In this document: positions 17,948 through 26,936 of the stretch, piece by piece | Layout: every line of letters begins with the position of its first letter | How positions within the stretch are numbered: position 1 is the stretch's first letter | NCBI RefSeq assembly: GCF_002926065.1 | Contig: NZ_PREZ01000003.1 | Location: 188,501 to 252,500, forward strand | DNA length: 64,000 nt | DNA from: Jeotgalibacillus proteolyticus | GTDB taxonomy: Bacteria; Bacillota; Bacilli; Bacillales; Jeotgalibacillaceae | Direction of reading: 5' to 3' | Translations under genes and position numbers: made by a program | Notes under the pieces: model-generated | The model's database searches: none | The model's input: only the letters and a program-made list of their open reading frames with translations | Told to the model about the DNA's origin: nothing

Positions 17948-18448
17948 ATGAAAATTATTGTATTATCTGATACTCATATGCCTAGAATGGCAAAAAAGCT
18001 TCCCTCAGCTCTCATACCCCATCTGAATGAAGCCGATGCTATTATTCATGCAGGAGATTGGCAGACGAAGGAAATAGCTGAAGAACTCAGACAATTTGCC
18101 CCTGTTTACGGGGTAACAGGAAATGTTGATGAACCTGCCTTGCATAATGTATTCGACAAATCCATTACATTAACCTTTCATTCTTTAACAATTGGGGTTA
18201 CGCATGGGGATGGCAAAGGGAAAACAACTGAACAACGGGCTTTAGATCAATTCAAGGGCGAAGAACTCGACCTGTTAATTTTCGGGCACTCCCATATTCC
18301 TCTTTATAAAGAAAAAGACGGGCTTGTGCTGTTTAACCCTGGATCTCCCACAGACAAAAGAAGACAAGAACAATTTTCTTTCGGATTGCTCGAAATTAAA
18401 AAGAAAGACTGGTCAATCAAACATGTTTATTATGATTCAAAAAAGTAA
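17948..18448 (+). CDS. YfcE/YsnB-like metallophosphoesterase
   Basis: A 166-residue calcineurin-like phosphodiesterase of the MJ0936/YsnB type. Metal-binding motifs are in order: SDTHMPR (D8, H10), HAGDW (D39), TGNVDE, THGDGKG (His) and GHSH near residue 117. Family members hydrolyse phosphodiesters with Mn or Ni; the natural substrate is not known. GGAGCC precedes the ATG. It is followed after 138 bases by a separate gene. Confidence 0.85.
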   Translation: MKIIVLSDTHMPRMAKKLPSALIPHLNEADAIIHAGDWQTKEIAEELRQFAPVYGVTGNVDEPALHNVFDKSITLTFHSLTIGVTHGDGKGKTTEQRALDQFKGEELDLLIFGHSHIPLYKEKDGLVLFNPGSPTDKRRQEQFSFGLLEIKKKDWSIKHVYYDSKK

Positions 18449-18586
18449 TGGTATGAATATACGGGGAATCTTCTCTCTTTCAGGTATCGTTTATCCCCTC
18501 CTTAAACCATTCGATAACAAGCGCAAAATTCCTCTATCCCGAAAATAAAATCATTTTTTGATAGAATAAAAATAGGAGGAGATCGA

Positions 18587-19546
18587 ATGACAAAACGTAC
18601 AATCGTTATTACACAGAATTTAGACTCATCTTTAGCAGATCAACTACATAGTGCTTTACCTGATTGGGACATCATTATCGGGAGAGACCAATCCATCTGG
18701 GAGCCCTATATTAAGGATGCTGAGATCATTGGGGGCTGGAAGAGGCCTATGAATGAGCTTTTAACTGACAGCTCAAATTTAAAATGGCTCCAGTCCTGGA
18801 GTGCAGGCATTGACAACTTCCCGCTTGAAACATTTGAAAAGCGCAACTACCTTCTCACCAGCGGAAACGGGGTTCACGCTAATCCAATTTCTGAGACAAT
18901 TTTTGCGCTTATGCTTGGCCTTACCCGCCTTATTCACACGTACGTTCGCCAGCAGCAATCAAAAACCTGGCATCATGCCGGGTTAAAGCTCGAGCTTCAT
19001 GGCAAAACGATTGCCATCCTGGGAGCCGGGGCGATTGGCAAGGAAACAGCTAAAATTGCCAAAGCCTTTGGAATGACTGTCCTGGGCGTTCGAAAAAGTA
19101 ATAAGGACGAAGAGTATTTTGATAAAATGCATTCCATTGAGCAGCTAAATGAGGTGCTTCCACAAAGTGATTATGTGGTCGTAACACTTCCTCTTACAAA
19201 GGAAACAAACAAACTTTTCAAGAAGGAACAGTTTGAACTGATGAAGGATTCGGCATTTTTCATCAATATTGGCCGCGGTGAAATCGTAGAGGAGAAGGAT
19301 TTAATTGAAGCTCTTCAAAAGGATAAAATCGCTGGTGCAGGGCTTGATGTATTTGAGCAGGAGCCTCTTGATGAAAGCAGCCCTTTATGGGAAATGGAAA
19401 ATGTAATCGTTACGCCCCATACCTCAGGTGCCACGGAATATTATGACGAACGGATAATAAATAATATTTTTCTGCCAAACCTTAAAGACTATCTTGATGG
19501 TAAAAAGCCATCTGTTAATCTGGTGGATTTCAGTAAGGGATATTAA
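18587..19546 (+). CDS. D-isomer specific 2-hydroxyacid dehydrogenase
   Basis: A 319-residue NAD(P)-dependent oxidoreductase interconverting a 2-hydroxyacid and its 2-oxoacid. The Rossmann motif GAGAIGKETAKIAKAFG lies near residues 146-162. FINIGRGEIVEEKDL and GAGLDVFEQEPL carry the catalytic Arg and Glu regions, and TPHTSGATEYYDE holds the catalytic His. The substrate cannot be read from the sequence. RBS AGGAGGAG precedes the ATG. It is a monocistronic gene ending at a strong terminator. Confidence 0.87.
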   Translation: MTKRTIVITQNLDSSLADQLHSALPDWDIIIGRDQSIWEPYIKDAEIIGGWKRPMNELLTDSSNLKWLQSWSAGIDNFPLETFEKRNYLLTSGNGVHANPISETIFALMLGLTRLIHTYVRQQQSKTWHHAGLKLELHGKTIAILGAGAIGKETAKIAKAFGMTVLGVRKSNKDEEYFDKMHSIEQLNEVLPQSDYVVVTLPLTKETNKLFKKEQFELMKDSAFFINIGRGEIVEEKDLIEALQKDKIAGAGLDVFEQEPLDESSPLWEMENVIVTPHTSGATEYYDERIINNIFLPNLKDYLDGKKPSVNLVDFSKGY

Positions 19547-19563
19547 ATCTGCTTACGTTACAA

Positions 19564-19596
19564 GGTTGAGACAAATGAATGTCTCAACCTCTTTTA
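19564..19596 (+). terminator. Terminator of the 2-hydroxyacid dehydrogenase gene
   Basis: Perfect 10-bp stem GGTTGAGACA / TGTCTCAACC with a 6-nt loop, followed by TCTTTTATT. Confidence 0.85.
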
Positions 19597-19678
19597 TTAT
19601 ACCCCAGACATTTTTGTTATCTCTTGAAGGGGATATGGAGCATATAATGCTTTTAAAACGATACAGGAGGAAAATAAA

Positions 19679-19951
19679 ATGGTTCATAACCCCCACCACT
19701 GGTATCAGCCTTTTATGGATAAGCGGCTCCCTGCTCTGCAGCAAAATTCTTCTCTGCCTCAAAACCCTTATTATCAATTCGATCCCGCTTCCCAGCAATA
19801 TCAATCCTTCATCCCGCTCTACCAGCAGTTTTTCCCTTATTACAGTCCAAGTGACCCAAGATTTCAACTGTGCAGAAGCCGCTGTTATTTGCTCGGTCTT
19901 ACACCAGGCACCCCGTCCTGGATTAACTGTGTGCATAGCTGTATGAGATAG
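19679..19951 (+). CDS. Small Tyr/Pro/Gln-rich protein with C-terminal twin CX3C
   Basis: A 90-residue protein I cannot assign to a family. The first ~60 residues are rich in Tyr, Pro, Gln, Phe and Ser and look disordered, like spore-coat or surface proteins. The last 27 residues contain CRSRC, 14 residues, then CVHSC, a CX3C-X14-CX3C pattern that could form a disulfide-bonded or metal-binding helical hairpin. There is no signal peptide. A strong RBS (CAGGAGG, 8 nt) and a possible -10 box, TATAAT at 19643-19648, support real expression. It stands alone between a terminator and a convergent gene. Confidence 0.65.
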   Translation: MVHNPHHWYQPFMDKRLPALQQNSSLPQNPYYQFDPASQQYQSFIPLYQQFFPYYSPSDPRFQLCRSRCYLLGLTPGTPSWINCVHSCMR

Positions 19952-19982
19952 CTGAGGCCTTTAAACAGTAGGGGCTAGCATT

Positions 19983-20957
19983 TTAAAGGTCATTTTTCTC
20001 CTCAAGCGCTATCTCAGCATACTTAAGAAGCTCCAGCGCCATCTGCCCCCATTCCTTCAGGTCCCCTTCTCCTGCTTCCACAAACCCCAAAAGCTCTAAA
20101 TCTGCTTTTAAGGCGGAGGGGAATTTTTCTCTGTAGCTTTCAAAGGACTCCCCTTTTGCTGTTTCAAAAAACAGCCAGACCATTTCGCTGTAGGTTTGCC
20201 AATATAAATTGAGCTCCTCATTATTTTTCATTAATCTGCGCATTTTTTTCTCGTGCAGTTCATCCTGAATTGGAGCAATGCCAAAGGTGAAGCCGGATCC
20301 CTGCTTTCTTAATTCAGCTCTTACCTCTCTTAGCACATTATGACTTTGCGTTGCACTAGCTCTAAATACTGTTTTCAGACAAGTGAGTTGGGATGGAAAA
20401 GGCCTGAGCGATGGAATAATGGATCCGGTGGCCAGAGAGCCCGTTGAAAAGAACTGAAAGAGAAGAGCTGCTTCTGCCCAGGCGCCAAGTATAGCTATCA
20501 TAGCTGTAAATTTTTTATTTGCTTTGAAACGTATATAAGCGTGCTCTATCCGACCCTCAACAAGCTTAGAAACCTCATCATACATAATCTGCCGGCAGCT
20601 TTTGGTTTTGCAAAATGCATCAATCTTTGATTTATCATGAGGATGATATTTACCGGCAGTATGAATAAGCTTTGATTCCAATAGGTAACGGTGACTCCAG
20701 GGATTCGTTTCAATTTCTTTTAAGCTTGGATAATAGTCAAGTGGCTGTTTTTCAATTTGGAGAATTTCGTTTTTATACTTGAGTGAGGCTTTAGACGAAA
20801 TTGGATCTGTGGTGTAGATCGCTAAATCAATATCACTGAACTCATCAGCTTCCCCTCTCCCCACCGAGCCTCCCACCATCGCAAGAAAATTCTTTTCCTT
20901 CCGGTCTCTTATATATTCTTTTGCAATTTCAATTAAAATTCTGCTTCGCTCATTCAT
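19983..20957 (-). CDS. Nucleotidyltransferase-domain protein
   Basis: A 324-residue protein with an N-terminal pol-beta-type nucleotidyltransferase motif: GGSVGRGEADEFSDIDLA near residues 29-46, holding the GGS and DxD metal-binding elements. The remainder is helical and may bind substrate, as in aminoglycoside nucleotidyltransferases, but I see no specific resistance-family signature. GAGGGTGG serves as RBS before the ATG. Divergent from the next gene. It could modify a small molecule or an antibiotic; the substrate is unknown. Confidence 0.65.
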   Translation of the reverse strand: MNERSRILIEIAKEYIRDRKEKNFLAMVGGSVGRGEADEFSDIDLAIYTTDPISSKASLKYKNEILQIEKQPLDYYPSLKEIETNPWSHRYLLESKLIHTAGKYHPHDKSKIDAFCKTKSCRQIMYDEVSKLVEGRIEHAYIRFKANKKFTAMIAILGAWAEAALLFQFFSTGSLATGSIIPSLRPFPSQLTCLKTVFRASATQSHNVLREVRAELRKQGSGFTFGIAPIQDELHEKKMRRLMKNNEELNLYWQTYSEMVWLFFETAKGESFESYREKFPSALKADLELLGFVEAGEGDLKEWGQMALELLKYAEIALEEKNDL

Positions 20958-21026
20958 GCAACCACCCTCTTTATCTTCGCAGCATGCTACAATTATCCTA
21001 AATCTACTATATCATTGGAGGTTCTT

Positions 21027-21608
21027 ATGAATACATTCCCTGAAACGATGACTAAAATTGAAAAGCTGGATTTTTTAATTTCCCGGGAAGGAAATCTTAC
21101 GTCAGCTGTTCTGCAGAAAATGGTGAAAGAGATTTTTACGATTGATATTTTTGCAGGTGCAGATCACGTTGAACAGAAAGAAGCACTGGACAAGCGCCTT
21201 GAACAGCTTGAAGATACAAAGGATGGAGAAGAAGTTCGAAAACTAATTAACGAGCTTTTAAGAATCAATCTGGATGGTGTAGCGTCACTTGAACGTGCAC
21301 GAATCTCTCTCTTTTCTAAGGGGCAATGGATCTCTAAAAACGATACAGATCTGTTTGTTATTTTCACAGGAGAAAATGATGTCGATGTTGAAATTAATAC
21401 AAGTCCTTATTTTGTTGAAAAAGAAAACAGCAAGACCCCGCCTGTTACATTGGTCAAGCCTTTATCCGAGCTGGGATATGTACTGAATTCTGAGAAAAAT
21501 AAGCTTGTTTATCATGAGCCTAATGGTAAGCCTGTCACTGATTCCTTTAAAGGACAGACAATCAGTTCCGTCGTGCAGGTTATTCAACAGGAATACAGCC
21601 ATTATTAA
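21027..21608 (+). CDS. Hypothetical soluble protein
   Basis: A 193-residue acidic protein I do not recognise. The N-terminal half is helical and highly charged, with a predicted coiled coil around residues 45-85 (repeating Glu/Lys/Leu). The C-terminal half has beta-strand character (LFVIFTGENDVDVEIN). There is no signal peptide or membrane segment. The ATG at 21027 is chosen because TTGGAGG lies 5 nt upstream; an in-frame TTG at 21015 is part of that RBS. It may form a unit with the EamA transporter 53 bases downstream. Confidence 0.6.
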   Translation: MNTFPETMTKIEKLDFLISREGNLTSAVLQKMVKEIFTIDIFAGADHVEQKEALDKRLEQLEDTKDGEEVRKLINELLRINLDGVASLERARISLFSKGQWISKNDTDLFVIFTGENDVDVEINTSPYFVEKENSKTPPVTLVKPLSELGYVLNSEKNKLVYHEPNGKPVTDSFKGQTISSVVQVIQQEYSHY

Positions 21609-21661
21609 GCTCTATCTATCGAACATAAACGTATATTTTTAAAAGGAAAATGGTGGATTTA

Positions 21662-22558
21662 ATGAAAGGTAATTGGTCTGTTTTAATGGTTTTGTTGGCA
21701 GCTATGCTATGGGGAACGACAGGGACAGCTCAGTCTTTTGCCCCGGCATCGGCACATCCGGTCGCATTCGGAGCGATGCGCCTTGCGATTGGCGGGCTGA
21801 CATTGCTGCTGTTTATTTCAATTCAGAAAAAATCATCTTTTACATTTCGTGACTGGCCGCTTCGCTTTGTATTTCTTGCTGCTCTTTGCATGGCCTTTTA
21901 CCAGCCCTTCTTTTTTTCAGCCGTAAGTGTTACCGGTATAGCTGTTGGAACAGTAGTGGCAATCGGCAGTGCGCCTGTTCTTGCAGGAGTGATGGAATGG
22001 GTTGTGTACCGGAGAATCCCATCACGAAACTGGTGGATTGCAACAACACTTGCGATTTCAGGATGTGTTTTATTGTTCTTGTATTCCGGCAGTGTGCAGC
22101 TCAATCCTTTAGGCGTCCTTTTAGCGCTTGGGGCTGGAGCCTCCTTTGCCGGCTATACGCTTGTCAGTAAAACACTGCTTGCTTCCCATCCGCCTGATAT
22201 GGTGGTGGCAGTCGTGTTTACGTTAAGTGCCGTTATGCTTTCTCCTCTGTTATTTTTCTATGACTTATCCTGGCTGCTAGAAGGAAACGGCATAGGCACC
22301 AGTCTTTATTTAGGCGTAATTGCCACTGCTCTAGCTTACTTGCTTTTTGCAAGGGGGCTTCATAGAATCAATGCTTCAACCGCTGTCACTCTTTCTCTTG
22401 CCGAGCCGCTGACCGCTGCTCTTTTAGGTGTATTTCTGGTTGGAGAAGCCTTGACCTTTGCTTCCTGGATCGGAATTATCCTTTTATTCAGTGCATTAGC
22501 CGTTCTTTCTTTTACAAAAAGAAAACCGATTAACGAAAAGGCAGCGATAAGGACGTAA
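21662..22558 (+). CDS. EamA/DMT superfamily transporter
   Basis: Integral membrane protein of 298 residues with ten hydrophobic segments and two EamA repeats: the first starts LLAAMLWGTTGTAQSFAPAS, the second starts around LGAGASFAGYTLVSKTLLA. Such proteins export metabolites or amino acids; the substrate is unknown. The ATG at 21662 has GGTGG 5 nt ahead; an ATG at 21650 is possible but its AAAAGG is too close. It ends just before a hairpin and palindromic repeat copy 5. Confidence 0.82.
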   Translation: MKGNWSVLMVLLAAMLWGTTGTAQSFAPASAHPVAFGAMRLAIGGLTLLLFISIQKKSSFTFRDWPLRFVFLAALCMAFYQPFFFSAVSVTGIAVGTVVAIGSAPVLAGVMEWVVYRRIPSRNWWIATTLAISGCVLLFLYSGSVQLNPLGVLLALGAGASFAGYTLVSKTLLASHPPDMVVAVVFTLSAVMLSPLLFFYDLSWLLEGNGIGTSLYLGVIATALAYLLFARGLHRINASTAVTLSLAEPLTAALLGVFLVGEALTFASWIGIILLFSALAVLSFTKRKPINEKAAIRT

Positions 22559-22563
22559 AAAGG

Positions 22564-22587
22564 GGGTGGGACAAATGTGTCGCACCC
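22564..22587 (+). terminator. Weak terminator-like hairpin after the EamA gene
   Basis: GGGTG-G-GACA pairs with TGTC-G-CACCC around AATG with one internal mismatch; only a short T-rich tail follows. Confidence 0.5.
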
Positions 22588-22594
22588 TCTTAAA

Positions 22595-22724
22595 CCCGGT
22601 TCACTGCGCTTCAGGGGGACGCTTTCCGCGGGGCGGGGCTTGAGCTAACTTGCTTTCAGCAAGTGGATCTCAAGCTCCCGCATCTCCCGCTGGAGTCGCC
22701 TCCTTCCGCTTCGTTCACCTCACG
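22595..22724. repeat. GC-rich palindromic repeat, copy 5 (subtype with GTTCAC flanks)
   Basis: About 130 bases with the shared core (GGGGGACGCTTTCCGCGGGG, inner stem around CTTGCTTTCAGCAAG, GGAGTCGCC). Here the outer ends read CCGGTTCACTGCGC and CGTTCACCTCACG instead of the TTGATT/AATCAA ends of most copies. Copy 9 at 51015 has the same alternative ends. Confidence 0.85.
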
Positions 22725-22761
22725 TTTATAAAATAATCGTTTTGTCCAGCCTATTTTCTGT

Positions 22762-23913
22762 TCAATCAAGCGGAACATAGCCTGTTTTTTCTACCAGCTC
22801 CTGCCCCTGGGCTGATTTAATCCATTCGATGAACCGCTCTGCATTTGAGTTGGTTGTTCCTGCTGTAATCGCGTAAAACTCAGATGTAAATGGATAGCTC
22901 CCGTTCCGGATATTTTCTTTATTGGGTGGAATGCCATTAATATTTAGTAATTTTATTTTCCCGTTTTGCACCATTTCGGTTGAGAAAAAGCGGTAAGAAA
23001 AGCCGATTGCATTTTTGTGGTTTCGATAAGTGGACGTTTCATTTATTATTTCGCCCATCCCTCCAATAACATCTTCAGCCGGCGGCTCCATGATTTGTAT
23101 ACCATGCATCAGCTTCTGCAGTGCTGTTTGACTGCCGCTGTCCTGAGGACGCTGAAATGCCAGGATGTCATCATTCCTTCCGCCCGCTTCCTTCCAATTT
23201 GTCATTTTGCCTGAATAGATTTGCTGGATTTCTTCAACGGTTAATTCCTCTACAGGATTTTTCGCATGGACAAAGAAAACAAATGCTTCTTTTCCAATTG
23301 GCGTCATAGAAAGAGTTAGGCCTTTCTGTTTAGCGATTTCCTCCTGCCTCTCAGAAGGTCCTGCTGTAAAGATAATATCCACCTCTCCATCCATCAGACG
23401 CTCATAAGCCATATCTGTTTTCGTAGAAGAAACTTCACTTGAATAAAGATCGTAGTCATCTTCGGGGTAAACCGCCCTGGCAAAGGCTGAATATAATGGG
23501 TAGAGTGCAGTAGCTCCGTCGAGTACAGGAAGATCGCCTTCCAGCTTAAGGGCTGCTTTCTCCTCAAGCGAAACTGCTTTTGTATTCCATTTAAATGGCT
23601 TATAAACACTTAAGTCCACCTCAGCAGCATCTGCTACCTCAAGGCTCTTCTGATAGAACTGCACTCCATGGTAGCTTACTAAAGCCCCGGAAAATAGAAG
23701 AATAAAAAAACCGAATTTAAAAAGTGTTGTTTTAGAGGAAAATACGCCAAAAATAATGAGGTTGAGTACAATAATGATGCTCCCCCAAAAAGAGATTAAT
23801 ACTTCCGGTGAAAGGATTTTACTGCTGTTAAGAAAGGAAATAAAGACTGTAATATAACCAAAAAACGATAACGCTGCTGTTACCAAAACTGCCCCCAGAA
23901 TCTTCTTTATCAT
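22762..23913 (-). CDS. Membrane-anchored PstS-like substrate-binding protein
   Basis: A 383-residue protein with an unusual layout. Three hydrophobic segments in the first ~100 residues are followed by a PstS-type phosphate-binding domain (GATALYPLYSAFARA, FTAGPSERQEEIAKQKG, IQQIYSGKMTNWKEAGG, QDSGSQTALQKLM). The order of motifs matches PstS-like proteins, in which Ser/Thr and Gly residues of such loops bind the anion. No ABC permease or ATPase lies nearby, so it may be a sensor or an orphan binding protein and not an importer part. The ATG at 23913 has AAGGAG 4 nt ahead; the ORF extends further upstream without an RBS. Confidence 0.72.
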   Translation of the reverse strand: MIKKILGAVLVTAALSFFGYITVFISFLNSSKILSPEVLISFWGSIIIVLNLIIFGVFSSKTTLFKFGFFILLFSGALVSYHGVQFYQKSLEVADAAEVDLSVYKPFKWNTKAVSLEEKAALKLEGDLPVLDGATALYPLYSAFARAVYPEDDYDLYSSEVSSTKTDMAYERLMDGEVDIIFTAGPSERQEEIAKQKGLTLSMTPIGKEAFVFFVHAKNPVEELTVEEIQQIYSGKMTNWKEAGGRNDDILAFQRPQDSGSQTALQKLMHGIQIMEPPAEDVIGGMGEIINETSTYRNHKNAIGFSYRFFSTEMVQNGKIKLLNINGIPPNKENIRNGSYPFTSEFYAITAGTTNSNAERFIEWIKSAQGQELVEKTGYVPLD

Positions 23914-24006
23914 ACTGCTCCTTCTTTCTTCTGGAAAATGTAAAAAAACCACAACTATTACATTTATCGTAACAGGAATGGCTTTTACCTACACTATTTT
24001 TTTACA

Positions 24007-24996
24007 CTAAATTTCTATTCTTTTTCCTTCCCGGTCGGACTGAATGGCCCATTCATTAAAACGTGTCAGCTCCAGCATATCTTCTCTTTTAATGGCAGGT
24101 TCTTTCCCACGCAATATATGGTCCATCCATTGCTGCATGGCGCTTGGCAGGTTTTCAGGCAGCTCCGGTGAAACGACCCACTCACCATTATTCAGGTGAC
24201 TCGTCTTGAAGCGGACCTGATTTCCGTCGACCAGATAGATCCCTTCTGTGCCGTGAAGCTCAAGAGTAAATGAACCGCTTGATACAAAGCCAGCCTCGAT
24301 AATTCCAAGTGCCCCTGATTGGTAGTCCACAAGCACCGCTGCATGATCATCCACTTCATAGTCAAAAAAGTGACTTAACCGGGCTGACATGCTCTTAATT
24401 GGACCTGCGAGCCGGTTCGTTAAATAAATCGGGTGGGCGCCGAGATCGATAAGAGCCCCACCGCCTGTCCCGTCCTTCTTCAAAAAATGCTCTGGCAGCC
24501 AGCCATGCGGAGAATCGGCTGTTGGGATAGCTCCGTTGTGGGCTACACGGCATCTGATTAGCGTCAGCTTTCCTAAAAGCCCTTTATCAAGCATATCCTG
24601 CGCGAGAAGGTAATAGCCCTCTCTCAATCTTGGGAGTGAAAGCATTAAGGAAACATTATTCTGCTCTGCTGCTGTAAAAATCTCTTCACAGTCTTCTCCC
24701 GTTAATCCAAGCACCTTTTCTGTGAAAATATGTTTTCCATAGGAAGCAGCTTTTGTGATGATCTCTTTATGATCTGCAGTAGGCGTATCCACAATTACTG
24801 CATGAATGGTTTCATCTGAAAGCAAAACATCAAGGTTATGCTCGAAGCGGACACCAAGCTCCCCTGCCCACTTTTCACCACGTTCTTTCTCTTCATCCCA
24901 TACAGCAGAAATCGTTATTTCAGGATTTTCTCCAGCTTCTTTCGCGTAATCCTCCGCATGAACATGCCATCTGCTTAATAGAGCCACATTAATCAT
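24007..24996 (-). CDS. Gfo/Idh/MocA family oxidoreductase
   Basis: A 329-residue NAD(P)-dependent dehydrogenase, probably of a sugar or inositol derivative. The N-terminal Rossmann part includes VIVDTPTADHKEII and GKHIFTEKVLGL, the EKP-type region, here with Val in place of Pro. The C-terminal domain includes GGGALIDLGAHPIYLTNRL with the catalytic GxxxDxxxH arrangement. The substrate cannot be told. RBS TAGGAGG lies before the ATG. It stands alone, with a GNAT gene 25 bases upstream in the same direction that may be co-transcribed. Confidence 0.83.
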   Translation of the reverse strand: MINVALLSRWHVHAEDYAKEAGENPEITISAVWDEEKERGEKWAGELGVRFEHNLDVLLSDETIHAVIVDTPTADHKEIITKAASYGKHIFTEKVLGLTGEDCEEIFTAAEQNNVSLMLSLPRLREGYYLLAQDMLDKGLLGKLTLIRCRVAHNGAIPTADSPHGWLPEHFLKKDGTGGGALIDLGAHPIYLTNRLAGPIKSMSARLSHFFDYEVDDHAAVLVDYQSGALGIIEAGFVSSGSFTLELHGTEGIYLVDGNQVRFKTSHLNNGEWVVSPELPENLPSAMQQWMDHILRGKEPAIKREDMLELTRFNEWAIQSDREGKRIEI

Positions 24997-25021
24997 TTCC
25001 AGCCTCCTAATTTTTATTTTT

Positions 25022-25522
25022 TTAAAATTTATCTTTTACAGGGAATGTGCATTTCATTGTAATGGATGTACCTGATAGACCCACTTCGGTAAAGCCGTAT
25101 TTTTTATACAGCATAACGGCATGGACATTCTCAGGATCTACACTTAGTGACAGTGCAGAGTAGCCTTGCTCCTGAGCAAGCCTTATTGCTTCCTTCATAA
25201 GAAGAGAGCCAAGTCCTTTTCCACGCGCCTCTTTGGTAACTGCCATGCCAATTTCAGGCGTTGCCTCATTCACAAAACCATACCCTGGCTCCTCACTTGA
25301 AAATAATCTGTACCAAATCGCTCCAAGAAGAATATTATTCCGGTCAACCGCGACAAGCGCTTCGTCGCCTGGCCTTCCCCAGTGCTGACTGTACTTTTTC
25401 AATCCTTCACTTGCCAGCAGCTCATTTAGCGGAGGCTTATTTTCAGGAATATGAATCGACTCATAAAGCATCTCCAGTAAAAAAGGGATTTCATCTTTAT
25501 CCATAATTCTTACATGAAACAA
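25022..25522 (-). CDS. GNAT family N-acetyltransferase
   Basis: A 166-residue acetyltransferase. Motif A is IGMAVTKEARGKGLGSLLMKEA (residues ~90-111) and motif B is SLSVDPENVHAVMLYKKYGF. It resembles unassigned Bacillus GNATs; the substrate is unknown. I chose the TTG at 25522 because GAGGCGG is 6 nt upstream, whereas the internal ATG at 25504 has no RBS. It may share a transcript with the oxidoreductase downstream. Confidence 0.8.
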   Translation of the reverse strand: MFHVRIMDKDEIPFLLEMLYESIHIPENKPPLNELLASEGLKKYSQHWGRPGDEALVAVDRNNILLGAIWYRLFSSEEPGYGFVNEATPEIGMAVTKEARGKGLGSLLMKEAIRLAQEQGYSALSLSVDPENVHAVMLYKKYGFTEVGLSGTSITMKCTFPVKDKF

Positions 25523-25549
25523 ATACAGCCGCCTCTTTCCATTTTTAAG

Positions 25550-26185
25550 TTAATAAAGCTTTTTTTGATAGCTTTCCTCCAGCCGAGCTTCTATTTCTTC
25601 AAGCGTTACGTCAGGTAGCTTAGCATGTTCGACTAAAATCTTTGCCGCTTTCGGAAGCGTATCAGGAGCAGGCCATGTATCTTTTTTCCATAGCCCTGAG
25701 CGTTTGAATGCTTTGGCACAATGGATATAACATTCCTCTGCTTCAACAGCAATCGCAGCAAGAGGCGTTTTTCCCTGTACAGCCAATTGCTTCAAAAGAT
25801 CATCATCCTGGATAATTTGAGCACTTCCGTTAACTCTGAGCGTTTCCCCAAGTCCAGGGATCATAAAAAGAAGGCCAACACGGGGATTGGCCAGAATATT
25901 GCGGAGAGAATCCATCCGCTTATTTCCCGGACGTTCAGGAATGATAAGATACTTATCGTTCAGCACCTTGACAAAGCCAGGCTGATCGCCGCGCGGGGAA
26001 GCATCACAAAGACCATCCTCATTTGCTGTTGAGATCACAAGAAACGGGGACTTGGCTATAAAGTCCTTACAATGCTGATCAAGGTAATTGATGACCTTTC
26101 GATTAACAAGCTGACTCGGCTCCCCCATAAGGTTTTCAAGCTCAGCGTTTGTTTTTATCCTTTTTTCAAACAAGTTTAGTGACAT
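25550..26185 (-). CDS. Pyridoxamine 5'-phosphate oxidase-family protein
   Basis: A 211-residue split-barrel flavoprotein of the PPOX family. The core runs from PFLVISTANEDGLCDASPRGD (residues ~47-67) to RVGLLFMIPGLGETLRVNGSAQI, which bind FMN or a related cofactor in the family. GNKRMDSLRNILANP is a typical subfamily stretch. The exact reaction is unknown; it may be an FMN- or F420-type reductase. It follows the MOSC gene by 6 bases, suggesting an operon with the MOSC and VOC genes. Confidence 0.8.
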   Translation of the reverse strand: MSLNLFEKRIKTNAELENLMGEPSQLVNRKVINYLDQHCKDFIAKSPFLVISTANEDGLCDASPRGDQPGFVKVLNDKYLIIPERPGNKRMDSLRNILANPRVGLLFMIPGLGETLRVNGSAQIIQDDDLLKQLAVQGKTPLAAIAVEAEECYIHCAKAFKRSGLWKKDTWPAPDTLPKAAKILVEHAKLPDVTLEEIEARLEESYQKKLY

Positions 26186-26191
26186 CCTTTC

Positions 26192-26917
26192 TTATCCTTT
26201 TATACTTATTTCGTCACCAACCTTGATTTTCCCTGTTTTTACGACTGAAGCATACATGCCAAATTGCATGTTTCTTTCCTTTGCTATGGTTTTCAAAAGT
26301 GCCGGGGTGATGCTTGCGTTGTCGGGATTCACATTAATAATCATGCATCTTTGACAGGCCTGTGAAATCTTTAGCTCCACCGTGTCTCCAATTAAAATGG
26401 ATTTATCGATCCATGTTTCTTCACAGAAAGGCTCTTTATTGATTAAATCAATGACCAAATTAGGACGAAATCTTCTCCCGTCCGCTTCCTCACCCCACAG
26501 CGTTGAAAGACTGCTGAGTGATGCGTCCGTTATCAAGAGAATCGGCGCTTCTTCAATCGCTCCGAGCGGCACATGCTGAGGGGGGTAACGAATCCATTCA
26601 AGCGGACGTTTTGATAGCATCTCAAGCTCATTTTTTAATTGGGGATCTCCCCATTTCATTTCTTTTCTATCAGGTGTTGAAATATGGACAGGCGGAAAAC
26701 CCTCAAGCTTTTCTTCCCCCTGAAACTTAGCCCGGTACATCACCATTTGCGGACATTGGGTGATGGTTAAAAACTTATTTGTTCTTGATTTGTCTAAAAA
26801 CGCATGGCTTCTGTCCCCATAAAGCCCATAATCCATAACCTGAGATGCGTTCACATTCTCTCCCTGAAATGATTTAACAGGATACCGGGTAAGCTCCTTT
26901 ACGTGACCGACTAACAT
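26192..26917 (-). CDS. MOSC domain-containing protein
   Basis: A 241-residue protein with an N-terminal MOSC_N beta-barrel (ELTRYPVKSFQGENV, YGLYGDRSHAFLD) and a C-terminal MOSC domain (RRFRPNLVIDL, ACQRCMIINVNPD). MOSC proteins handle sulfur on the molybdenum cofactor or act in Moco-dependent N-hydroxylate reduction. The conserved cysteine in CQRC is present. With a complete Moco pathway 15 kb away, such a role is plausible. The ATG at 26917 has AGAGGAAGG before it; a longer ORF reaches 26992 without RBS and would overlap the VOC gene. Confidence 0.8.
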   Translation of the reverse strand: MLVGHVKELTRYPVKSFQGENVNASQVMDYGLYGDRSHAFLDKSRTNKFLTITQCPQMVMYRAKFQGEEKLEGFPPVHISTPDRKEMKWGDPQLKNELEMLSKRPLEWIRYPPQHVPLGAIEEAPILLITDASLSSLSTLWGEEADGRRFRPNLVIDLINKEPFCEETWIDKSILIGDTVELKISQACQRCMIINVNPDNASITPALLKTIAKERNMQFGMYASVVKTGKIKVGDEISIKG

Positions 26918-26936
26918 AAGCACCTTCCTCTTTTCT

